Shown: one piece after another, positions 1 to 10,156 of the stretch
How the letters are laid out: the number at the start of each line of letters is the position of its first letter
How positions within the stretch are numbered: the stretch's first letter is position 1
NCBI GenBank assembly: GCA_037952775.1
Contig: JBANAY010000003.1
Span: forward strand, 12,276,001 to 12,340,000
DNA length: 64,000 bases
Direction: 5' to 3'
From: Clonostachys chloroleuca
Taxonomy: Eukaryota; Ascomycota; Sordariomycetes; Hypocreales; Bionectriaceae
Notes under the pieces: model-generated
Seen by the model: the letters and a program-made list of their open reading frames with translations, nothing else
Databases searched by the model: none
What the model was told of the DNA's origin: nothing
Position numbers and translations under genes: made by a program

Positions 1-3000
1 TCCCGTGGACGGTTGCGTGCATAGGGTGTGTAGCATCGACGGTAATGGGAACCAATGGCTGCTCCATCGGCACTCTGAGATCGTTACACTGAGGCACAAA
101 TCCTCAAGTGAGATCCTACGGTGCCAACACAGGCTAGCAGATGGACTCGCTGAATGACCCCAAGTGGGTGAGAAATGAGACTCCTAATGGAAAAGTTGGT
201 TATTAATCAACTACTTTTTGTAGTGAATAGAGAGTTTCAGTAGTATAAAGGTAAAAGAAAGTAACAATAAATACAGTATCATGTATTATTGGGACTCAAT
301 AATCTGATAATACTGCTTGAAAACGTGCAGCTTAATGGTTGAGTGTCTCAATTTCAATGTCACCCACTTGGCACCTCAAGGGCGAAGGGGGAACCAAACA
401 CTGCCTGTGACCCTCACGCAGTCTTACCTTGTCCCCCCTCACATTCTGGAAAAGAAAGAATTGATGTCCTGTTGGTGAACTATACGCTGTTGGCCTGGGT
501 GGAGTGATTCGGGTGGATGCCTCCAGAAACATGATTCTGATCTGAGAGTTCCCAATCAAAATGGAAATTAAATTTACATGCTTACTACATGGTGACATGA
601 ACTAGGTGGTGTGGGCTTGGCGCATTCAACCGCAAGTGGTTCACGATTTGAAATGTAACCCTACGGACATGGTTCTCGGTCTGTTCTGGGTGAGCACCGA
701 GGTTCTGGTGGTGAGGGTGGGATGGGTTGGGCAAGAGACTAATATTAGAAGCATGTATTAATATTTGTTCATGTCCGAGAAGAGCAGTTCCCCACCCTGA
801 GTAAGAGTAAGAGAGGATCCCCTGTCTGCCTATTTCATCCTTCATTGGCTTGTTATGAATGAGGACATGCCGAGCTTCGCCCAAAGCAGAACCAATTTTG
901 CCATGATTGGAGAGGTGCCCAGCCAACACTTGCCAAGGGTTTTTTTTCTTGCCCAAAAAAAAATCAATAGTAATACTGACCAGGTGCTAATGTAATATAT
1001 GCGTGTGCTTTTGTGTTGGGCGTGATCTGTTGGTGGCGCCTCGAATCGATCAGGGATATCCGATGTTGGGAGTGCCTCAGATGACGTGCAATTGTGCGAC
1101 AAGCTCATCTCGAGGACGCGGCCTGGTGCATTTCATTAAGACGTCGCTTGTTTTGGAAGTCTTGAAACCATCCTTGGGCTTGTGTGCTTCCGTCATGTTG
1201 GTCGCCAGCCAGTCAAAGCCCCAGCAAGAGCATCATCGGGCTGAACAAGGGCGACCAGGGTCTCAGAAAGTCTCGGAGGTGGGCGTGTTCCACAATGGGA
1301 TGGAGCTGCCTGCCCCGTGTGTTCTGTCATAGTCTCCTGGGGTTAGAATTGCTGAATTCTAATGGAAGCTTGCCGGCGCAAGTTGAGGCTTGCGGGTGAT
1401 GGGAGACCAGCGTTTCAGAGGCCTACTAGCTTCCACCTTAGCCCCAGCCATATTGTTGACAGATCGGACCATCACCCCTAGTGGTCATTGCGAGTCATCC
1501 GGTAGTTGGCTTTTTATCATTGCGCAATGAGAATGCGGCGTTCTCGATGTTGATCGCGGCCAGATTCTCAAAAGCCAAGGGGGATCGCTCTTCTAGGGCT
1601 TCCTCCACGAGGCAATTAATTGCTGATGAGGTCATGCATGCTGGGGGGCAAGCAAACTAGACACCCATTCCAACCTGTTGGCTTTCATCCTGCAGAGGCT
1701 GGTGCGCTGCAGGCATTGCTTTTTTTAAACTGTGGTCACTGGCTCGTCTCGTAGGCCAAGCTGCTTTCAGACGGTGCTGGCAATTATAGAGCCATAGCGC
1801 GATAGCGCACCGGTGAGCTTACGCTCATCCACATTCTCCCTCTGGCCATCTTGCGGAGTCGCACGGAAGGATTGGCTAAGTCAGTAGGCCTCGACTGGGC
1901 TGAGTTGACTTGCGATCTAGTTGCATGTCTCACGCCTATAGTGCCATGCGGCTGGCCCAACTTGCGGTGCACGCATGCCATGGAACTGAATTTTCCTCCT
2001 CTCCCAGTTGGCCACCGACAGCGGTGATTGTTGGTTGTTGGCTGGCAAAAGGGCGCAGGGCATATCCATCTGCTGCGTCCCGTTCTGGCACTGCTCCGCC
2101 TAGCGTGTAGCAGAATATGCTGACAACTCGCCGATCGTGCACAAAGCAGAATGGGCGATGAAGATCAACATATGGCGCTTTTACGGATCACCTGGTATTG
2201 AGGGTGCTGATCAGAAGAATCGCACCTTTCTGGCTCCCCTCGCACGAGGCGCTAGAGACTAGGCTCTGCATTAGGCACGAGGGAGCAAGACGCAGTTAAA
2301 GAGCGAGATGGATACAGCACACTAAGGCTGACGGTCATCTCATGGGTATCCCGGCCCAAGCTGCCTGCCCAGACACCATGAGCTGGGTCTCACCTACCGT
2401 AACAGCTAATTTCGGTTGTGGCCCTAGGGGACGGGGGCCAATGGCAGCGCTGCTGTCCCTGGCACCGGGCTCCACCGTGCCGCCAGTAATTGGCAAAATC
2501 ATCGGTTTAATGTCATTCGGGTTGAACAAGTGTTCACCCCAAGTCCCTTCTTGTGTGCCCTCTTGATGATCACTATCTTGCCAGTTGTGCACATCCACCT
2601 GCTGGCACAATTACCTCCCTGCACGGCCTGATTGGGCCATCGCACACCGCGCCCCCGGCCTATGCATCCTACAGAGCTGGGGGTTGCCTTGCCACTGCTG
2701 TAGCTGGTCTTTATGCAAGTGGATTTCAAGGCTGGCCCGCCATCCATGCCTGCACACTTACGTACTCAGCTAGTCGGTAGGTATTTTTTGCTGCCCTGTT
2801 GGTCCCTCTTGGGTAAGTTGTCCCCTCTGTGGTCTGTGTCTGTTGGGTCAGCTCTCTGAGAGGAACCGTTGCGGGCCCCGGTTTTCCTTCGCCCTTTGTT
2901 CTGTCCCCTCTGCCTTGACCGGGTTGTATCTCACCACCTCGTTGCCTCTAATCTACCCGCTCCAACCCTCCTCTCCTTCACCTCTCGCTTGCCTCTTGCA

Positions 3001-3455
3001 CCACTTGAGTTGACCGAGACGGCACCAGGCGCCTGGCTTTTGCGCCATTGATCGAAATCTTCCTGTTGTTTGCGCATCGCGGCACCGGACTGTCCATTCT
3101 CTTCTTCGAGGCGCGCGCCTTCTCGACTGCAACGGTAAATTGAAATTAAATCGCCAACTTGCACGGTCTAGGACAGCTTCTCATTCATCGAGTCGCTCTC
3201 GAACCAACCAACTTCGACTGGTGGCTTGCTTAACCAACAATCTCGACGACTTTCCTTTCCTTATAAACGTTACAACCCCGACATTCAATTCTGTTCTCCA
3301 CATATCCCCGTCCCAACGGCTTCGGGTACATTCCTGTCGACTCAACGCCTTGTTTCGCATTTCTGATAAACGCAACTGTTGAACATAAGATTGGAGGCGT
3401 GGCATTTTCTTACAATTGTACATAACTGCACCATCAGGTGGCAATCACAAGCAAA
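1..3455. other. Gene-free stretch and upstream region of the SH3 gene
   Basis: I see no supportable gene here. Open frames are short, overlap on both strands, and show neither domain motifs nor sensible splice pairs. The last 500 bases or so become pyrimidine-rich (CT tracts around 2880-3350), which is typical of a fungal promoter and 5' UTR and fits transcription into the gene starting at 3456. Confidence 0.5.
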
Positions 3456-5071
3456 ATGGGGGACAGTATACCGGCCCCGACTCGTAAGTCGCGACCACCT
3501 CATCTTTTCGTCGGTTGGATTTTGGAAGGTTCTGGGATACCTGATACTGACCCTCCCTCTTACTAGGAGCCCTCGATGTGAGGCAACTCGATACCGCATC
3601 CATCCCATTCAACCCTATCATCGCATCAACTGCCACACTTAACCCAGATGGCAACACATTGGCGTTCGACACAGGTTCACCTTCTCGCGCGACATCGACT
3701 TCGGTTGCCTCATCAAGCACCACAAGCTCAACGACTTCAGCATCGGCAACCTCAACATCGGACTCATCTTCATCTGGTAGTGACAGTGGCAATGGTGGGA
3801 CGAGCGCGGGAGTGAAGGCTGGAATTGCGTTCGGTGTTCTTGGTGGCGTGCTTTTGATCGCTGCTCTGATTTACTTCCTCATCACGCGACGGAAGAACGA
3901 CAAGAAAAAGAAGGCCAAGAGCCAAAGCGCTGAGAAGGGCGAGGAGAAGCACATCCCTCCTGCGCTTCCCAAGAAAGATTCAGTTGCGGGTGACGCACCA
4001 CAACTCAGCCTTCGACCTATCACCGAGTTCTTCCCTGAGACTTCGCAAACCGACAACATCAAGACCAAAGATATGGCGTTGGCTCCTGCTGCTGCTGCGA
4101 ATGCCAGCAACAAGCCTTTGCCGAGTGGCGGTAATAAGCCTCTCCCTACCGGTCGTTCTTCACCCCTGCCTAACCCATTTGATCGCCCAGGAACGAGCAA
4201 TAGCGCCATCTCTGCCAATCCATTCGGCTATGGTGCTGAGCGACCTGTTTCTCCTATGACTGACAGTGGAAGCGCCATCTCTCCCAATCCATTTGCCAAC
4301 GACGCTACTGATCGCCCCGTCTCACCCATCACCGAGGCAGACAAGAAAAGTATCTACTCGAGAGCCCAGAGCCCTGACAGAGCGATTGGCTCAACCAGAA
4401 ATACTGTTGGATATAGCACCACTCACGGAACCCGCGTTACCTCTACCCATGTGGATATCGAGAATATTGATCTTACTCTCCCGCCACCCTCTCGAGCTGG
4501 TGCTTCTAGCCCTACTGGAACTGAGTTTAGCATGTCCGAGTTGGCCCCTGATGCGACACCCCCTCTCACAAATGGTGCGGCTGCTATCGCTGCTGCCGGT
4601 GGACCGCCCAATACATCAGTCCACCGCGTCCAGCTCGATTTTAAGCCCACTCTTGAGGATGAATTGGAGCTTCGGGCTGGTGAGCTTGTGCGGTTACTTC
4701 ATGAATATGATGATGGATGGGTGAGTAAACTTTTGTTTTTAGCGGGTGATAAGGTATAAGCTAACATTTTTCTCTCTTAGGCCCTCTGCATTAAGCTGGA
4801 TAGGAGCCGGCAAGGAGTGTGCCCTAGGACCTGTCTTTCGACCCGTCCTGTGAAGCCTCGTAACGCCCAGGGTGGCCAAAGCCCCAACTTCCCCTTCGCC
4901 AGCCCCGCTCGAGATCAGTCACCAAGGCGACCTATGACTCCAAAGGGCGGCGCTGATGCCAGGCCCGCGTCCCCAAACGTTTGGCCATCTGTGCAGAACA
5001 GCGGACCAGGCCCCAGCCGCATGAACCCGGCGAATGAGGGCCGAGGATCTTTGCCCGGGACTGCTCTTTGA
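3456..5071 (+). CDS. Single-pass membrane protein with C-terminal SH3 domain (Fus1-like architecture)
   Basis: Three exons: 3456-3483, 3567-4720 and 4781-5071, giving 490 aa. Intron 1 (GTAAGT...CTAG) splits an Arg codon, and intron 2 (GTGAGT...TTAG) falls inside the SH3 domain. The order is a short N-terminus, a Ser/Thr-rich segment (about residues 45-90), one hydrophobic helix (about 94-116) followed by a Lys/Arg-rich stop-transfer stretch, a long Pro/Ser-rich linker with repeated NPF-type motifs (NPFDRP, NPFGYG, NPFAND), and an SH3 domain near 360-420. The SH3 core reads QLDFKPTLEDELELRAGELV then EYDDGW, continuing across the intron as ALCIKL. There is no signal peptide, so the helix is probably a signal anchor with the SH3 in the cytosol. 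The start is chosen because the frame upstream is closed by TAA and the exon 1 phase fits. Yeast Fus1 shares the layout (TM plus C-terminal SH3), but orthology is not shown. NPF motifs may bind EH-domain endocytic proteins (inference). Confidence 0.88.
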
Positions 5072-7403
5072 GGAAGTCGACGTCTACAAGCATATTGATT
5101 AATCGTAATGGGCATTCAATACGACGGGTGCCACCCTTCTGGTATACAACGGACAGGCGTTCGAGGACTTTCGCCTATATTCTTTGATTGGAGAACATGG
5201 TTTGCGGAACAGACATTTTTTGTGTTGTTTTGGGTGTTTTATGAGATATCATTCGTTTATGAAAGCCAGCATCTTGCGACCTGTGGCTTGTTTTTCTTCA
5301 CATCATTCGCTCACATATATATTTATACCTGTACTTTGTGTATTTTACACTTACATTCTTGTCCATATATTGGTTTTTTTTTTCACTGCCGAGCAATCTG
5401 GCAACGATGATTCCCTGGAAAAATAGGAGTGTTCTCGAGTAGGAGTTTGTACTTGCTCTCAACGAGGGGGAGAGGTATGACCAACAAACAAGCTAGCCGC
5501 TGATACAATTTACTCTTATCTCTGCAAAATCTTGAGTCTCTTGACTACTGTTGTGGCTGTCCATTGATTTGAATAAACATAGGCTTGAAAAGAAAAGGGA
5601 GAAAATGTCGATACTGTAACCTTACAAATAGCCTTGCCCTCAAGAGGCCGAGTCACCTTTGGCAACATTCATGTTGTTGTTCTTCGTAGAAACGCCCTTC
5701 GGGATACCTTTGGGGTCATTTTTGCGGTTTGCTACGAACTTGGACTTGGGCTTGGACTTGGCGTCCTGATTGTCCTGGTTAATTTGACAGGAACCCACTG
5801 CGTCTCTTGCACAAACGTCACCGCCAAACATTGGGACTTGGTCCTTTGTCTGGTGGATTGCCCTTTGTGCCCTCTCCGCCTTTTGAGGTCATTGAGATTC
5901 TCATAATGGTGTTCTGTTTTCTTTGGCTCTCTACCTGTTTGGCATTGAATCAAACTCTGTGGACTCTGTACCTGATATTACCACAGCGTTTTTAATCACT
6001 GACACGGCAATATGCAGTTCCCCTTTCCTTTTTCGTCGTATACTATTCGGAACTCTCAGGGCTGATCCAATGTTTGTGTTGATAAAATGCAGCTAGAATT
6101 TGGATGGAAATCGGTAGTGGGATATCTACTGAATTCCATAGTGTCCATTCTAGAGCGCTAGAAAGTGCGCCGGGTTTCTCGCCTTGGGCATCGTGAGATC
6201 ACGTTGATCCCTTTATCTGCGTGTTTAGGATGCACTTTTGATTTCCCACCCTTTCTCTTCGTATTTGCAAAGACGACTGGTTCAATATGGACCTTGTACA
6301 TTTCGAAAGTATCTCGAAATTTCCTGACCATACGTTTTTCAATGCCCACACCAGGGATATCGGGATGTAATTGCTGTGTTTTCGCTCCAGTGCCGAGCTA
6401 TTTGCAGGTTTTTGAGCCTCCCCCGTCTTGGCCCAGGACGGGTGGGATGTTTCAAGACTTCTACTTTGGGTCTGAGCTTTTGGCTTGTTAGGCTGGCTGT
6501 GGGTCCCCTTCGTAAAAACAGACTGCTGTTTTTTTTTTCCTACCTAGCTTGGACAAGATCAGTAGCATGTAAAGCTGTATTTTGATGGATTGGATCAGAG
6601 GCTTGTACATCTGCTGGTTCGGAGCCTGCTGGTCTGGCAACGCCGGCATTGCGCTGTCATTCTTGCTTTGCTCCTTCTCCTGTTTCCTCCAACAACCTCA
6701 ATGGTCAAGGTAACACGGACAATGAAATACAAGAGGTTATGGAGAAGCATAGCTGTCTAGTCGGTATAGCTCAACAATTATTACTAGTTTTCTGTAATCT
6801 TTCTTAGATGGCATTTCAAAGCCTTTTTGGTTATTCAATGCCAAAGGACAATGCTTCCTGATACACAGTGAAGTTTTGATGTTCCCCGACTGTATCTATG
6901 CCACTCCTATCAATTATTTGCGAAGGACCGTCGTAGGTCGAGGGATCTACGAAAGGCATAGAAGAACTTGGATGCATGTTCACCTATACTGGAAACTCGA
7001 GAGAGAACAAGGCCCGACTGTTTGTCACAGCATACACAGTGGGAGTGACTAAGGATGAATGTGAACTTAGCTCTGTTGGAAGACATCATGGAGCACCTGC
7101 ATGTTGGGCTTTATTCTAGACAACTGATTTGAGATCACAGACTGTGGATTTCGGCTCGTGTAGGAAAAAAGAAGAATATCTGTGATTGACCAACTCTGTT
7201 AGAAACATAAGGCATTCACTAACATGACGATTTGCGAACACAACTAACAGACCAAACCGTGCTTGTATCTCGTTGCCAAAAGTATATAAGACTCGCAGCT
7301 CATGGTTGGTCCCGGTCGTTCTGTCAAACTATCTCTGCAGCTATTGAAGCACAAGATCTACCAACTCGCACCCATATTCAAAATCATTTGCAGACCCATC
7401 ACC
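5072..7403. other. Intergenic, no confident gene; coding-like minus frames
   Basis: This holds the T-rich 3' flank of the SH3 gene, followed by unassigned sequence. Between about 5640 and 6490 the minus strand has several short Lys-rich open frames with acceptor-like sites before them, but no start, full splice set or family could be assigned. A short direct repeat of the hexamer-like CTTGGA lies near 5737-5760. Confidence 0.4.
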
Positions 7404-8352
7404 ATGGCTGGCATCATCGTTGGAAGATCAGAGGAGTGGGATTCACCCATTGTGATGAACGAACCGGTATGTGATATTTGATAAGTTCTCGTGGGAGAAT
7501 ATAGGATTTAAAGAGAAATGGGGCTAATTGTGTTGAACAAAGGCATGTCCGGAACGAGACGTGATCATGAGGATGATCAATGACGATAGATTCACCGTCG
7601 ACCATGCAATTACTGAGATTTGTAGTCTCACTACTGCGGCTTCAACCGAGGATTTTCAAGACAACACTTCGAGTGACGCTGGAGACACCCACCTATACCG
7701 GCACGCTGAACGGGTTATGTTGATTCTTCGGAATCTGGCAGCTGCAGTACCCCATGCTCGGCAATCGAAACTTATTGAATTTATCCTCCACCTCGAGAAA
7801 TGTACGATACCTGACCCCAACGGTGGCGGGATTGTAGGGGCTGGAAAGGATACCTTCTGGACGAATGTGCCTCAATTTTCAGAAAACCTAGTCCGGATTA
7901 TCGGTAAGGGCTGTGAGTACTGTAATGGAATTGATCAAGATAGACTAACGTTCATCTAGTTCGTCGCAATGCCGACGGTGTGTTTGGCCCGGCGGAGGAG
8001 AATAGAGCAGCTTTCCTTGCTCAACTATTTGAGAAACGATACGAAGCCTGTCAAACGATCCCGGACTGGACTCTCAGTTTCACCTCTGCCGTTTTCGCTG
8101 CGGACCTTTTTAGACCAGAGAAGGAAAAATATACGAATGTTCTGCATATGGTTGATCTATGCCAATAGGAAGCTGTGGTTGGATACTCACGGGCTCAATT
8201 GGCTGGCCGCCAGACCGGAATGGTGGGAAGGATGGAGGGTGCTCTTACTTGATTGTCAGAGCAACAATGAAGCTTGGTGCTCGGATGAGGATACGCAGAT
8301 GCTTATAAGGCGTGCTCTGGATTGTATGCACATTACCGAAGATGAGAATTGA
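7404..8352 (+). pseudogene. Frame-broken fungal gene, possibly DUF3632-like
   Basis: Exons 7404-7466, 7543-7912 and 7960-8352 join in frame at both introns (GTATGT...AAAG; GTGAGT...CTAG, with an alternative donor GTAAGG at 7904 in the same phase). After the second intron the frame runs into TAG at 8166-8168, while a clearly protein-like frame one base later (WLDTHGLNWLAARPEWWEGW, then a stop at 8350-8352) continues the gene. The exon total is 826 nt, so removing one base gives 825 nt (274 aa). The shift lies between about 8105 and 8165, and runs of five T (8107-8111) and five A (8125-8129) are the likely sites. The protein is alpha-helical-looking and cytosolic, without signal peptide. The helical layout and a W-rich C-terminal half recall fungal DUF3632 proteins, but I cannot confirm this. 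It could be a decaying gene or a one-base sequence error. Confidence 0.55.
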
Positions 8353-9083
8353 GGAGAATCTCAGGATTCTATTGCAGGTTTTGGTCAGAGACGTAGAATT
8401 TTTTTTACTTTAGGAAAGAAGCAATCCTTAGGGAATCTTTGAGCTGTACTGAATATGACAGATTGGTGAATGAGTTATGTAGGTACACAGTCCCTTTTCA
8501 TGAGGAAGGCTGCTACCTAAGTGAAGAGCATGGTGCCTGAGCCCGGGAACCACGACACTGTTCACTTTTGTTTGGTGTTGAGGTACCTTATCCAGACCCG
8601 GATCCATCAACAGAAAAGTCCAGTGGGAAGGCGCGGATGGCACGTAGATGCTGCCTGGGAAACCGGCTTGGAGCACTTAGGCAAGTACCTTCCTGCCTCC
8701 GTTTTTTTTCTGGTTCATCTCGCCCATCATCTTTCACTTTCTCTCGACTGTGTTGATGTGCTGAAAATACCTAATACAAAGGATTCAATGCATCAGTACC
8801 AACTTCCTACTTCCGCAATACATCTAAACTCCCAGCTGATGGTCTTCCCTACATAACTTCCCGCCCAGCACTCCGCCGCTAATTTCCACATAATACCAGA
8901 TTAGAACGATAAAGGATCCCTGATGTTGAATGAAGCTTTGCCACTGCTTCATGCTTCTTTGGCTAGGTAGGTATTGTAGAGAGCAAATCGAAACTTTTCA
9001 GTCACGCCCTCTCCACCCAACAACGCAATTCTAACTCATTCCGTGGTCAGACCCTCCTCAGCCTCGAAATTCCAGGAACAGGC
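8353..9083. other. Intergenic, promoter side of the CVNH gene
   Basis: Nothing coding is seen. There is a TAGGTAGGTA motif at 8964-8973, about 110 bp upstream of the CVNH start codon, and a CT-rich stretch around 8700-8740. Confidence 0.5.
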
Positions 9084-9827
9084 ATGCCTACAGTGATGTT
9101 GTTGCTTCTTGTCGCCATATTGACCTCAAGCCTCGCTGTTACGGTAGCTGTACCTTTTGAAGGCATGTCCGGCTTGCACTTCAACGGTGCCTCTCCAAGA
9201 AAGGGAAATGAGAACACGACCTACTCTTCCAAGACGGCCCCAAGTCACAAGAGTGCGGAAAGCCATCCCGCAACGGCCGATATTTCAGGACCCGCAGCCG
9301 TTGGAACGATCTTCAATGGCGTTTGCCGCCAAATCTCACTTGGTGGGCTCGGTCAAATAGGTGCCACCACGTTGAGCGCCCAATGTGTTGACGGCGCAGG
9401 ACAGTGGTGGGATACAAGCCTGAATTTGAACTATTGCATGGGAAATGAAGGAGGTAGGCTCATATACAAAGAGCAGTAAGCTTGCCAGCCCTTGTCTGCG
9501 GATTTATCGATTTAAGCTGATTCTCTTCCACCAGTGGGAACTTTAACAAATCTTGCCGGCTTTGCGTGATGCAACTTCGAGATAGGGGCGACCTCACATT
9601 CAAATGCAAATGCATTGGCACTAAAGGAATATGGACTTTTACTTCAATTCAATTCGGGATTCATTGTTAGGAGAACTCCAAATCGAAGCTTTCTCATCAT
9701 CGGAGAAGTCATGCTAACACTGGTGTTTTTAGCTGAGGACCAACTTACTGTACGGCCCATTGAAGGACGGTTAGTTTGTGGTGATCGTCTGGGGAGCAAG
9801 ACTCCGGATATATGGTATATGCCGTGA
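9084..9827 (+). CDS. Secreted CVNH (cyanovirin-N homology) lectin
   Basis: Three exons: 9084-9475, 9535-9665 and 9733-9827, giving 205 aa. The donors are GTAAGC and GTTAGG; the second intron has a GCTAAC branch site just before TTTTTAG. Residues 1-22 are a signal peptide (MPTVMLLLLVAILTSSLA core). A Ser/Thr-rich linker of about 45 aa follows, then a CVNH domain to the end. Its first half carries FNGVCRQISL, LSAQC and WWDTSLNLNYCMGN. Its second half carries GNFNKSCRLC, LTFKCKC, WTFTSI and the closing EGRLVC strand, as expected for the two tandem sequence repeats of this fold. Fungal CVNH proteins bind mannose-type glycans. A role outside the cell, in glycan binding or interaction with other organisms, is inference. 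Splicing restores a continuous CVNH domain across three reading frames, which strongly supports the model. Confidence 0.88.
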
Positions 9828-10156
9828 AATAAGAGTCAAACTGATTGGAATCAAGGCTGAAATTGCTGACATCATTCGAGGAGGAGGCGGGGAATTGGCC
9901 GGAGATCGCCATGCTCTCCATCGAACTACTCGTTTCTGGTCGGGTGGACAACAAGGCATGATGTGATCCTGTGAGTTGTAAACGAAATGTCAAAAGAAAT
10001 TGTTTGCGGTTGAAGCCCAAAGCATATATGAGAGGGTGCCATGCAAATTGTTTTCTTCACGACACAATAACTTGATGATTTAGCAAGATGGATAGAATCC
10101 CGGACTGACACGAATTTGAAACCTGTGGCCATTTCGATTTTACGTGCGTACATATT
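9828..10156. other. Convergent intergenic gap
   Basis: This is a 3' to 3' spacer between the CVNH gene and the TFIIIC subunit gene. No gene or clear repeat is seen. Confidence 0.5.
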
